DNA of 64,000 nt from Bursaphelenchus xylophilus. Lineage: Eukaryota > Nematoda > Chromadorea > Rhabditida > Aphelenchoididae. This document shows positions 32,130 to 45,155 of this stretch, one piece after another. Location of the stretch: assembly GCA_904066235.2 (NCBI GenBank), contig CAJFCV020000001.1, positions 9,672,001-9,736,000 of the forward strand. Reading direction: 5' to 3'. The notes under the pieces are model-generated. The model did no database searches. It was not told where the DNA came from and was given only the letters and a program-made list of their open reading frames with translations. The number at the start of each line of letters is the position of its first letter. Positions within the stretch are counted from its first letter, which is position 1. The position numbers and the translations under genes are program-made.

Positions 32130-35100
32130 CTTCCCCGGGAACTCACGTAAATTCCTTTTTCAGAAACCGCTTTATCGGATAATGAAGCCTCCCTAACCGA
32201 CTTTTCCATTTTCATGGTCTCGTAAAAATCGAATTATGTAAATAAACTATTCGGTTACAGGACTGTTGCCAACATCGCCGCAGCCCATTACTGAGTAAGA
32301 ACGGAAAATCGAAAAATATTTATAACCCCGTCGGGCCGCTCCCAGCACGTGATTTCTTGGTCTTCATGCCGCGAATTTACTTTTGCCACCCTTCCTTCGA
32401 TTTCCAGAAAGAGAACATACGTCATTGAGAGAGTACTTTGGATAAGTCAAGTAAATTCGAAACATCATGAGTAAACAGCAATTGGCGAGTCATCAGTTAA
32501 CCGTGCCAGAAGGCACGTAGGCTGGAGGTTTGCAAACGCTGATGCCCACAATGTTGGCTTATTTACGGCATGAAAAATGGGGAAGAGCGAAAGATTCAGT
32601 TTTAGAATTTGGTGGACGGAAATGTTCTACTCACCCTGAAGTTTGCTTAAAATAAAAGTAAAAAAACTATTCGTTAACCAAGAATAGTGGCAAACCAGTG
32701 ATACCTCAATTATGTGTGAAGGCAGTAGACAGCGTAGAAAATAATTTTTGAGGTTTTCCAGGAAACCTTTGAAACCGCAAGGCTTCAGGCATTGTGGAAT
32801 ATAATAAATTGCGTTCCATGGAAAATTAATCAACCTTTTTTATTGTGCCTTTCAGTATCTTAATTTAGAAAGGAAGAAACGCCTATGCACAAAAGCAAGT
32901 ATTTAAAAAGGTCATGTTAAAATTTAGAAACTTCAAAATTCGTTTTTCTGCGCAGATGACAAGCCAATGATAAAAAATTCCACCGATAAAATTGATGGAT
33001 CTAATTTTTTTAATTTTTGATAAGGCTGCTTTAGCCTATCAAGCGGATAACTATACTGAAAAAAACCTCGCCACTTTCGAAACTACACCCACGATGCTAT
33101 TTTAGAATATTAAGAAAAACACCGCAGATCTAATTACTGCCCTTTCACCTCCACGATTATTAACGGCGAGGCCCCTATTACAGTTCCTTGTGCCAATCTA
33201 ATAACCTTCTCCTTCCCCATGACCAAAGTCTAGGTGTTCAAAGCCGTCAGGCTTCGATTATTGACCGGAAATCCAATACCTCTCCCGTAAAAGCCAATAA
33301 ATGCATGAAACGCCTAAGGCGGTGCGGAGATTTCCTCAAGCGTTAAATGTTGAATGAGATAACTGGGAACAGACAGAATGCTTGTGGACATCGAAGTTTG
33401 GCTTTCTTGCTTCACACAAATTGGGAGGGAAGTCTAGAGCGACATGTGGGGTAAAAGAATAAATCTGATTAGTTGGAAGGTACCACGTTTTATATCTACG
33501 AACATGAATAAATGTTTAGAATTTAATCATCAAGACGTGGAAGATAATTTGGGTCCTATTCAAGAAATTTCATTGAAAATGCTGATTTTCGCTTAAGAAG
33601 TCAAAGTTTTTGTCACAATTAAGGGATTAAATAAAACATCTTGAAACCTGCCTTCGCATTTGAATCTCTAAAGGGCCTTGGATAATCTTTGATTTTGAAA
33701 TACATAAACGCCTGAAAACTGCAAGAATACCCTTTAAAATTTCCTTCCTAAAGCTCAAGTTCCAAATTCTTCTGCAGCCTTTGACATGCTCTTTACTTTA
33801 TTATGACCTTGCCGTACGTTACACAGCAAAAGAAGAGCAGAGTAGACCTCCCTGGCCCCACGAACTCCTTTCGTATTCCCGGAAGACTCATAAAATAAAC
33901 AAAGCTGGAAATCTTAGCAAAAAATTATTATAAAACGGCACCCTCCGCATTCCTTGGGAAGGGTCGACAAGCTCTTAAAATCCCGAAAAGGGCATCTTCC
34001 ATAATATTTTCTCGTTTGACATTGCCGGAAGCGAAGTAACTGCCTTGAAAGAAAAAACAGCCAAAATTTGAGTCACGCCGAGAAAATGGAGCGCTTTACC
34101 GATTGAACTATATATATCCCGAATTCCCCAAACCGAAATAAGATATTGTAATCGGCCGAAAGTAAAGATCTCTTGAGAACTTGGAGCTGCAGCCCCTTCT
34201 CTCCCACGGTAACTCAATCAACCTGCAATCCGTCAACAACCCAAGGGTAATCTCATTTCTTATATAATAAACCGGATAAGACTTGTATTGGCAACAAAAT
34301 ATTTTCTTCCTTTTGGGGAAGGCCGTTTTGTTTACTCGTTTTGGATTTCGGCTCTCCTCATTCCAAGATCAATATCATTTGCATTAATCTTGCATGAAGA
34401 CCGTGAATGGAATAGTTTTGCATTTGAATTAGAAAATTTGGAAGAGGAAGCCCAAAAAAATTAGAAGCGGAACAAAGATCAGAAGATGAGAAGATACGTA
34501 AACATGCAACAAGTTAGATGGGCGTTTCAAAACAAAAATTTAGTCGGTGAAACTCGATTTACAAAAAAAAAGTTCTCGTGCGACGCTTAGATTTTCTTTA
34601 ACTGCTGCACAGTTTTTAAAAATTTTAGTGCATGCTTTGCAGAGCCTCCGAGATGTTCAGGAATAACGTTTCGACACATCTATCGAAAAAGATGATTTTT
34701 TACACAAAATATTTTTTCGTATCTTTTTAGTCAGCTGTTGAAACCCCATTTTATCGGCCTTTAACCTGACGCCGTTTTTCAACAAAACCTTCTGGCAGTT
34801 TTCCTTGTTAATAATTAAAATGCAAACCTACCACATCTTGGCGTAGCTTTTGTAGTCTTAAAACAAATTAGATGGGGAAGTCTGGCTAGATTATCCACCG
34901 ATATCCAAAGTCTCTTTTGTATCTGAAAAAACGAATGTTAAATCACGAGACTTATATTTTAAGACAATTCGCGGAGTAAGTTAGAAAAAAAAATATTAAA
35001 ATTCCACAAATAAATGCTCTGAACATCCAAATTGTATGTAGGACGATGGGAAAACAACGTAACACGTAGGCTTTAATTCATGCCTTTAAACTACAAGAAT

Positions 35101-38100
35101 AATAGCTGAGAAAAGATAAGAGTGCCGTTCAAAGTAAAGGATTTCCTTACATGAAACAGGCAGAAAAAGATGCTCATAAAATAGTGCGGTATACGCTTTG
35201 GGACATAAAATTACATAGGGTTCATTAGAAGGCCTCTGAAGAAAACAATGGCCCATTTAAAAGACCCACTTGAGTTTTTTCGAAACTCTTCTCAATTTAA
35301 ATATTACATCCTTACATGGAAAAAACTATAAAATTTTGGATGTCTCTATAATTCTCTCTATAATTTCTGTTCGGAAGCTTCTAACTGCAGACTAACCATC
35401 ACTATAAAATACAAGAAACCTCAGGTTATTAACAAACAAATCACATGACGATGAATAGTGCTCTAATTGCAAGGAATTGTGCTCAGAACCGCAACAGAAT
35501 GCTATAACATATGCAATCAAGGACATGTTCAGGGACAATTATCTGGTCATTGTACGGACAAACATATAAAATTCATGAAAGCCACAGGCATATTCCGAAT
35601 ATTTAACAGAAATGTATAATTAGGCCCCGACTATAAAATTAAAGTGTATTTTTAAGCCTTAAAAAGATGTTGGTTCGGCTCTTAACGCTTAGACAAGTCT
35701 AGATTAAGAACAAGAACGCTAAACATTACTAGGAATTGATATCTACAACATGTTTTCCCAGTGGTCCCAACGGACCGATTTGAATAATTGCTATCGGAAG
35801 AGACTTTCACTGAGATGAACCTGGAAAGGTAAAATATTCGTCATAAAGAAGGGGGAATAAAAATATAGAAGGGTGTACCAAAGAGCAAACGCTCTAATGT
35901 GAGAAACTTTCTATTGATTATATTTTATGACAATGGCTTGAATTGTTGCGCCGACATCTGTTAACCGCCTGAACGAGCTTGAAGCCGGAGATAAAAAACA
36001 ATAGTATCAAAGGCTTTCCAAATAAAGGGCACAACAACGTTAACAACACAACGTGATCAGCAAAGGAATTAATGGAATTGCAAACCTATGATCAGAATAA
36101 ATCCAGAGTCCACACCTCGGACGTCCTTCAGAAGCACAAATAAAAAAATCCGCACTAACGAAAGCCCCAATAACAAAGTTAATGTACAAATAAGCGTTTT
36201 TCCAATATCTAAACAGAGATTTCAATAATTCATCAGCCAAAAAAATTGTTGTGATTCCCGCTCAAAATGGAAGGTGACAAATGAACAAGATTAAGGCCGA
36301 CTGGTGACATTTTTGCCACATCGTAACGATATTACTTCACTCATTATTGGTCGATTTTGAAACTGGCACAAGATCAGAGTACACATACTGGTGAAGAGAA
36401 CTATGATTTATAAGTCAACGCTATTTCGAAAATTCGAATTGAATAGAACCCTCAATGAGAGCAATCAGCCACGATCGTCATCGTTTGAGCTCTAAACAAG
36501 CCACAGTAAAGGATTAGAGCCATGTCGTCAGCCATTTAAAGGAACGTAATTAAACCCCTCTACTACGACAAGAACTGAAACAGACAGCAATGCTCTCAAT
36601 CATCGTCCTCTTCACGATACACGTCTCCCAAGGCAGCTGTAACGACATCAACCTGGACTGTCGCTAATTTCATCTGCCCAATGCACGTTCATAAAAGCCA
36701 TGCTTGCGGAAAAGACAAATTAAATCAACGAGTAACAAGGTGCCGCTCACAATTCTCTGGCCCACACCACTTCCTGACACCTTTTTTTGTGAACCTATTA
36801 AACGGACAAGAATCTGGGAATGTCCTAATTCAACCGCAAATCACCTTAAAATAAAGAAGTTCGTGCAAGTGGCACGACGAGGTAGTTGCACATAATATAT
36901 TGGATAATAATGGAAGTCATGGGGAGAATGGTGTCAAAATAGCCGTTTAATAACTTATTTTGCCGTATAATTGAGTGCTGTGATACAAGCTTTAGGATTT
37001 TTTTGGGACACAACGTTTAGAAACAACTAGAAAAGCGGAAGTCGAGCTCTAATTGCGCCATTATCGATCGAATTTTTGTGACACTTGGCTCCAAAAAGGT
37101 GGTCTTAAAGATACGATGTTTTCACCCGATCATCCAAAATTGAGCGACTTGATAAATGGTGAATTGGAAAGAGTAGACAGTTATCTCTCTGTTAGAGGTT
37201 CAGAAATTTGTATGTGTTATTCAGTCTTTGAGATATTCGACTTCAAACTTCCCAAAATTGAGAACTTTGCAATCGCCTAGCGGGCGACGTTTAGTCACGA
37301 ATCCTACAAAAATGGGCGATCAGCACTACAACATCATTCTCAATCATCATGCAAAGTTTCAGAACGTTTTCTGGCTCGAAACTCGACTTATTGAGCCATC
37401 TTTCCTGCTATTATAATGATTGAAATCGTTGCCCGGGCTTTTCGCAAAATGACAAAATCCGTGGCATTCCGCAACTAGAGATATTTTAATTATCAAACTC
37501 ATCAAACATGGTGTTTTTGAAAGACAAACCAGACCTACTATAACAAGAAAAATTCACTGATAGGGTCTATAGCTTTTTTCTGTCAAGATTTTGTTCAATA
37601 CTGGGCTAAATTACAATTTTTGTAATTTCTCGAAGAAGCCAAAAAACATTATTTAACAGTACGCCAAACATTTGTTTTCGTGGCGTGACGCGACCAGAGT
37701 TCCGTGAAAAAACGTTGTGGGAAGACTGCAAAAGTTTGGGCATCGAAAAAAATTGAAAAAACAAGAAATCGATCATTGATTTTTGACGCAATATCACCGA
37801 ATAACGAGTCACAAAAGAAAACTTTGCCAGAAGTTTTTTTTCGAGAAAACTAATTTTTCGGGCTCGATAATTCTGTGGCACTTCGCAAAAAATCAATGAT
37901 CCGAGATTCCTTGTTTTTCAAATTTTCTGAAAGAATTTTTTTGACGTGTGAGCTTGAACACTTGAATTAGGCGTAGGACCGCTTGCGAGGGGCCGTATGG
38001 AGGGCCGAAAGAGACCCCTAATTTCTGATCAACCCTTATTCATGCAAATCAACTCGGTATAGAAAACGGAGCTAAGCCTATAATTAAAGTCAAATACGTG

Positions 38101-41100
38101 CCAACCCAAAATTTCCCCGCAACTCATGTTGAGGTTGACTTTTCAGCCAGACTAAAGTATGTCTATTCATACTGATTGCATTAGTTGTGAAATCAGGGCA
38201 CGTGTAAAACCAAGGAAACAGTAATAGGCTAACCGAATAAACTGAATGGCGCAAAAAAAGCAAGATGAAATACATCTACCAAAGTTCAGAAGTTAGGGAT
38301 TGGACATTTCTGAGAGGCTGTAATGTTGGCCTGGAGAGCTTGTGATATTGCCCTTTAAAAGTTCGACAAAAGTTTGTTTTAGTACAGATGTAAAGATTGT
38401 TGGGGTAATTAAGTTAGAATGCCGGGGTCAGTGGCTTGATACTTGGTTTGTAAACGGTCAAAGAAAATTTTGAAACGAAATTTGTTCATAATCTGATATT
38501 TTTATCCCCCACTGATTCCCTACCGAAAATTACACTGTCAAATTTGCGGCGTTCTTGGAAGTGATTCAAAAATCCGCCCCTTGAATTCCTTTGCCCGAGA
38601 AACAATAGGAAACACCACTGGCCAAGAGATTTTTGATTGGACGTTCCCCCTTTCTCCATCACGTCATAACCCCAGGAGACCACAACCCCGGAATGTTCTA
38701 TTCTGCACCGTGCATTCGAAACAACCGGCCGTTCCACCGGAAACGTGCAAATAGATAGAATGGCTAGAGCAAAAATGATCGATTAAGACTCGCGACACAA
38801 GTGCCAGATTCGTGAATTATAAAGGGGGATAAATCATGGATCAGGGGGCAATTTATAAATTGAAATATTACCGGGAATCTTCTAAACTTTTTTCTTTATG
38901 TCTTCTTAAAGAAGCGGATCTTAGGAGGTCCTCGGGATGCTTTCTAGAATTATCAAACTATTTTTTGAACATAAGGCAACCATGGTAGCAAAAATATTTT
39001 CAAACAATTATTCTCTCAAGAAATTCACAGACTAAAAGTCACCACTCATCCAAAATTCCGCAAATATGCGAGCTGCAGTAAATTTGGATGCTCTAAAAAT
39101 ATAAAATATTTCAGTAAAATTCCGTCCATCTAATTCCAAGTACTCCGAGAATTGATTACAATGGCACGAACGGATCCTTAATGAAATTGGACGACTAATC
39201 TCGTTGACGACTTTGTCGGAGAAAGGATCCAAAAGTTTGTCACATTATTGCGAGGCGGGAGGAGAGGACATCAATTAATTTTAGTTAGATTATGGCTTTC
39301 GAGGTTAATTGGATGACCTTGAAGAGAGAAAAAAATTCGAATCAACCCAGTTGAGTTCCGCTGGGCCCAGGGACCAGCACTTTCTGCACATGTCGGCGCC
39401 TCCGTGCAGAAATAAGAGAGGGTACTCTGGTGAGTAATATTGTACATATAACAGTGGTGCAGCCCATCAAAGCGTTATTTGGGACAAAAAATCCCTAACC
39501 CCTTACATTAAGAACGTCACCTTTTTAAGATGTAATCAGAGCCCTCTTAATTTAATACTAATGGCAACAGTATTTTGTTTGTATAAGTCACATGAGAACT
39601 CAAGCTACATCAAATGCAAACTCTGTTTTGCTTGCCGTTGTGTAGCTCAAGCTAATCTCAGAACAAAAAATAACTCCGTCTTAGACATTCTAAGAACTAA
39701 ACACGTGGTCAGCAAAGAAACACATAACTAACGGCTTAACAAATCCAAAAGTAGAATCAAAAATATTTCGGAGTAAAAGATCTCGTCTTTTAGGAAAATG
39801 ATGACAAATCAGAGTCGAAAGCATGGTCAAAAGTGATATTATTTATAAAAAAAATATTCTGAAAACCGCAATAAAACCTTGAAAAGATCTTTGTCACTTA
39901 TGGGCATTATAATCAGTGCTAAACCTATAAAAGTATAGTTCAAATGACCTTGATTTTACCCGGAATCGGAGCTGAAGCTAACGTTAGGGCTGCCCTGCGT
40001 GGACAGCGGTAATCAAATATGAGAACGACAATAAAATTGAAACCTATGTACTTACCTGCACTACCTCAAATCAAATTTTCATTTCTACTCAATGCAATCA
40101 ACCCTGAGGATAATTAGGTCTAAACGTGAGGGAACTGTTTCTTGCGCAATGTATACATTAGATTATTTTAATTTACAATAAATCGAGTATGCTATGCAAT
40201 AATTTTTGAATTTTCAACCTTTGAAATACCCTTTTCAATTAAATTACAGCAGTATCAAAATAAACTTTTGAAATCGACTGTTGCCAGCCCCCGACGAAAA
40301 CAGGGCCCCCGACGAAACGATGAACGTGCAACACCCGTAATTGCAATTTTTTTGGCGAAAGTCGGCAAATTACATTAAACTCGATGCCATTAAACTTTGA
40401 CTCCGCAAATTCCAATAAAAATGTCGCTACTTTTTTTCAATGTACTTGTCTTTCTAACCTCACCCGCCAACGTCTACAATATCATTAAGTCGCGGCCATA
40501 ACATAAGGTAAAATTTATTCGATTACATCGGCCCAGCTGGCCAAGGAATTTCAACGAGGAGGGCTTGTGTAATTGGAGTGATAGGATGAAGGGAAATTGA
40601 TCTTTATGCAAAATTTTTCGCAAAAACCCTTCCAGGAAATTAGCCTGTTTTTTGACAACAACATATTCCAGATAGTTGCCTTTTTCTTACCGTAAACATT
40701 ATTGCGAGCAAACATCGACTTCATTACCCAAAAACCCTGAGTTACAAGCCCCTAATACTCCAACTCAGCTTTATATGCGGAACTCATTACCTGAGGCATT
40801 CATTCCACAAGACGCTTTACGTTTTAGTCTCGGGATGAACGTACATGACTGGAGAAACGGAAGTCCCCCGACTTCAGAAAATTTTTATCATCCTTAAATT
40901 AGATGGTGTTATTCTTCGGGGGACTATGGGTCTAAATGAGACTTCTCATGGAGTTTTGCACAAACAAAATTCGCAGAATTGGATGTTGTGATTTGAAGTC
41001 AGGATGGAGAAGATGGAGTTGAAAGAACGGTGAGCAGAGAAATTTCTTCCCAGTATTGGCAGGCCTTTGGGTTTTCATTGACAACCTCAATGTACCATTA

Positions 41101-41301
41101 AAATCAGCTGATCATTCACCTTCTCCTCAAAAACAACTCGAAACCGAACTTTTATTAAGAAATCTGATTCCTTATCTGATAAGTCTTCAACAGTAATGTA
41201 CAAAATTTGTGAGCACTAATAACCAGCTGTATAAAAATATAAATAGATGAAAAATAAAAAAATGAGAGCTATAAAAATTAAATATAAAATCAAGTTAGGA
41301 G
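32130..41301. other. Gene-poor tract
   Basis: Nine kilobases without a supported gene. Short signal-peptide-like frames that stop early occur at 36590 (listed separately) and near 40422 (MSLLFFNVLVFLTS), and may be remnants of secreted-protein genes. Confidence 0.5.
36590..36667 (+). pseudogene. Possible remnant of a secreted protein
   Basis: A 25-codon frame starts with a signal peptide (MLSIIVLFTIHVSQG) followed by SCNDINLDC, then stops. The cysteine spacing recalls the start of nematode ShK-type domains, but too little remains to be sure. No donor site rescues the frame in an obvious way. Confidence 0.25.
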
Positions 41302-42938
41302 TCAACAGGTCGCATTTCCTCTACTTACAAACGACGGGAGTTGCCAGATGGTCATTCTGATGGTCCGCTTTTCCATTTCGTCTCCATTGTCATAGACAAT
41401 ATTAATATATCTTCCTCTGACACTAGCACTGTACTGATGAGGTTCAGTGACGGTGTAGGAAGTCCCAGAGTCCAGCAGCGTTGCACCTTTCATCTGAATG
41501 ACCTCTAATACGGATTCATACCAATTTGGATTGACTGGTGGGGCAACTCGAACTTGGCTGATTAGACCGGCCTTCAGGAGCTTCAGTTTGACCGAGTTTG
41601 AATTGCAGATCGCCTTCAAATCATCCAGATTTCGTATAAAGGACTTCAGCAACATGACGAAGTGGTCTACACTCTAAGATTGCAATAAAATTTATAAAAT
41701 TGGTAAGTAAAGTCAAGCGTAATAAAACAATTCTTACCTCACAAAGAGGAAATTCCACCTCGACCTCAAACGAGGCTTGCCTCATCCGCGGAAAAAGCAT
41801 TTTGAAACAAGGAAATGCCCGTATCAGATGGAATGGAGTACATCGGTTGCCCATGTATCTGAACTCGAGTACTGTCGTATTTGGAATGAACCTCTCGAAA
41901 TGCACGTCTCTAAAGTCAAGCCTCCCATTGATGGCCAACTTCTGAACGTTTATCGCAAATATCTGAGTGTAATCTAAAAAACAACGTATTATGCAACAAT
42001 CTTTTTCGCAAATGTTAAGGAACCTAGTTCAATAAGAACTCACTCTGTCGGCTTGGAGGTGAGTCCGTCAAATATTCTGCTACATGACCTTCAAATTCGG
42101 AAAGGTCCAACCTTTCGGGAAGTCTCTTCGCCAACGTCCAGCTTGTATTCATCCTAGCAATTTTACGTTGCAGACTGTGGACAAAATAATCGAAAGCAAC
42201 TCGGCGTCCACCTGGGAAGAAGAACGACAAGCTGATCGTCTTAAGGTATGGTAGACCTAAAATACAAGAAACCCATCGAATGGACTTACTTTTCAGCATT
42301 GTGACAGCCTTCTTGACTACAGAAAACTGTGCCGCAGCCGCCAACCAGATGTCAAGTGTAATGTGCCTGCGTACCCGCAGAAGAGCAGTGATAAGACTGG
42401 CTTCGCTTATTGAAAATGTCGTGAATATGTGATCAGACGATACCCGAAGTGGAGAGATGAACAAATCAAAGTTCCCGGAGAGTCGCATCGTTCCAAGAAA
42501 GCTGTTGGATACAATCTAAAAGAAATCGAAATCAAAAACTGAACAGTAAACCAGTAAAAGCAAGTTCAATTTTAGTATTTTCCTATATTATCCATGAGAT
42601 GCGAGATTCGGATCTCGTCGTATATTTTCAAATTCTACAAAAAAGCACTACAGTCCAACTGCGAATAAAACACTGCCATAAAAACATACGCAAATCTTTT
42701 GCTTAGGCATCAAGAAATGCGTAGAACACCAGCGCATGGTCCATTCACGAGATGCTCTGTTCAGTCTGGGTGGTTGAGACATCTTTAACGGAATTGCAGG
42801 TCTTTCAAGCTCTCCGAGCGGCGCCTTCTCTTCAACGAACTCAACAAGACAGCACGGAGTATGCAGACACTCGAAGAAGTTTGAGGCAGAAGAAAAGGGA
42901 GTATCCGCCGATTCTTCGGCCCCAAACTGGGGAGACAT
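41302..42938 (-). CDS. Uncharacterised multi-exon nematode protein (F-box-associated-like layout)
   Basis: Predicted exons 42690..42938, 42290..42515, 42044..42256, 41738..41973 and 41302..41673 join in frame, about 431 residues. Introns 2 to 4 are well supported by GTAAGT or GTGAGT donors and TTTTAG acceptors. The first exon is less certain. The visible parts are alternating helices and strands without catalytic motifs (e.g. LPYLKTISLSFFFPGGRRV, TTVLEFRYMGNRC). This pattern, with hydrophobic strands after short helices, resembles the C-terminal (FTH/DUF38-type) part of nematode F-box protein expansions. I see no clear F-box. It neighbours a similar gene at 43090..44852. Confidence 0.55.
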
Positions 42939-43089
42939 TTTATACGACAAAGAGCAAAACTCGGATCAAACGAAAGATTGCATAACACACAGAGCGCATC
43001 GTCACACTAACACACCTAGTCACCCATCAACCGTAAATTTTATTTACATTTCCAACATTAATTCATATTGTTAACGTACAATAATAACA

Positions 43090-44852
43090 TTAAATATCTG
43101 ATATAACCAAATGTTGAGTTACAATAGATGACGTATGTGGCCCCTGTTCCTGCAAGTCTCCTGATGATTCTTCCGACGATTTTTCTTGGCTCTGTTTAGG
43201 CGTCAGCAATGGTTCCATTCTATCCTTTGCCATCACTAATATTCGCCCATGAGTATTGAAGGCCTTAATGTTTACTTTGACTCCTGCTTGCCGGTACACG
43301 TAATCCTGACATTCCGCCTCTCCTTTTCCGCAAAAAGACAAGACTGCTTCTCCGACATGTTCGGTGTCAGGAGGGAAAGACTCAAGGATGTCGGTTGTCC
43401 AAGACAGAAATTTGATTCTGAATGTGGCTTCGAACCCGATTTCTACAGTCAAATCGATGGAGTTTGTTTGGCAATAATCCAAAAGCCGGTCAATCTGAGA
43501 CTTCAAAGTATTGAAAGCGCGTTTTATTTGTTCGACGACGTTTTTCTGACTCGGCTAAAAGCAGGTGAAATTAATATATCAAAAACTCCTACCAGAACAT
43601 CCACTTTTCGCGCTTTTAAGGTTCCGAAGTTGACAGCATTCAACCCCGGAAGAATTCGACGAAATCCTTTAATCAGCTCGATAAGCTCCCGAAACTCCGT
43701 TCCTTCTGCTCGATACTCAATCCGTTGAATGTGAGGGTTCTGTTGCGTATGATCCAGTCCATCAAGCTTCATTTTAAATTTGTCGATCTGGCCATCAATG
43801 ATCAGGATAGTCGTGTTCAACCTACATTCAAAACAACTTGCTTAAAAATTAATTTGCAAAGAAATAAAGTAAAGCAAACCTCAAGAGAGCGACCAAATCC
43901 AAAGGTGCTTCTTCCTGCCTTTCGTCAAAATGGGTACTCATTCTGAGCAGAAACTTCTCCAAGACAAGGGAGTCTGGTACCATTGTTAGTCCATTCTTGT
44001 CGGTCTGAACACCTTTGACCTTCGTTCCAAACACCGACAGCATCGTCCTGAAGCCTTCAGGCGCGGGCTCATCCTTAGGAAACATCGTCACCTCCAATCT
44101 TTGCAGTTTTGCAGCTAAAAACAAAAAATAATAATCGTTTAAAAAAACAGACTGTTCAATTTCGTGGTAACCTTGCGCCAGAGCTTCTCTTCCACTCCGC
44201 GGAGGATCAACAAGTGTACGACTTCCGCCCTTTCTTTTAGATCTCTCAACACAACTTTTTGACTTTCCGGAGTTATGTAAGCGAAGAACTTTGCTTCGGT
44301 AATGTTTTTCCAGGTGATCATTGGTTTTGCCGAAACAAGAACATTGTATTCAGTGCCGTCTTTTAGTCCAACTGGCTTCCCGCGATTAAACCATCGACCA
44401 TAGATCTGAAGAACAAATATGAAAATTAACGGGAAACTAAATGGTGTTTTTCAGAGAAAGTTTTACTTTAGCGCCTGATTCCCGCCTTCACAAGTCAATC
44501 TGTAGAAAACGGAACGGGCTATAAATCACTCATGGATAACATACTTAATTCTAATTCACTGAAATTTGAAGGCCTTTTTTTCTTTAGAACACCAACGGTA
44601 CAAAATGAGTCACTTCAACCTAGAAAGCAAGCAAAAAAGATTGGAAACCGTACATACAATTGGGGGTTCCTGTACGGGACGGTCATTCGGATCAACGCCG
44701 AAAAAGGTAAACTCTTCCCAAAAGTCGTGAAGATGGCTAAATGATCCGGGTTTATCCCCGCTCCTCGATGTGGTTTGGCCGGAGGTGAGCTCGGGAGAAC
44801 TGTCTTCTGGAGGCGGGGAACGTTGACGACTGAAGAGGCGGGGCCAACGCAT
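43090..44852 (-). CDS. Uncharacterised multi-exon nematode protein, likely related to its neighbour
   Basis: Predicted exons 44658..44852, 44153..44405, 43880..44114, 43593..43821 and 43090..43554 join in frame, about 458 residues. The first exon is Pro/Ser-rich and less certain. Later parts contain helix-strand units (REALKERAEV-like DLKERAEVVHLLILRG, AKLQRLEVTMFPKDEP, NTTILIIDGQIDKF). The C-terminus is Ser/Glu-rich (QSQEKSSEESSGDLQ) and disordered-looking. The layout recalls FTH/DUF38-type F-box-associated proteins of worms, as for the gene just downstream. The two may be tandem relatives, but sequence similarity is weak by eye. Confidence 0.55.
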
Positions 44853-45155
44853 CTTCTTCTTGGTGGATTACCAGAAGGCTGAAGAAGCTCGAATAGGTCG
44901 CGAACTCGACCATCATGGCGAGAAAAAAACAGTCGGACGGCAATTCCGCCAGAAGCAAAAACTTTCGAGAAATTATACAAGAAATGCGGGCGCAACTTGC
45001 GGCGACATTCTCTACGATGAAATGTGAAATCAGTTATTGGTTACGAAAAACCTGGCATCTGTATGAAGTTGAAATTTGGAACGTACAGAATTTGATTAGG
45101 AAAATTATTTCATCTTTTATTTACGTTTACCAAGTTATTTTATTTGGGATTGCCA

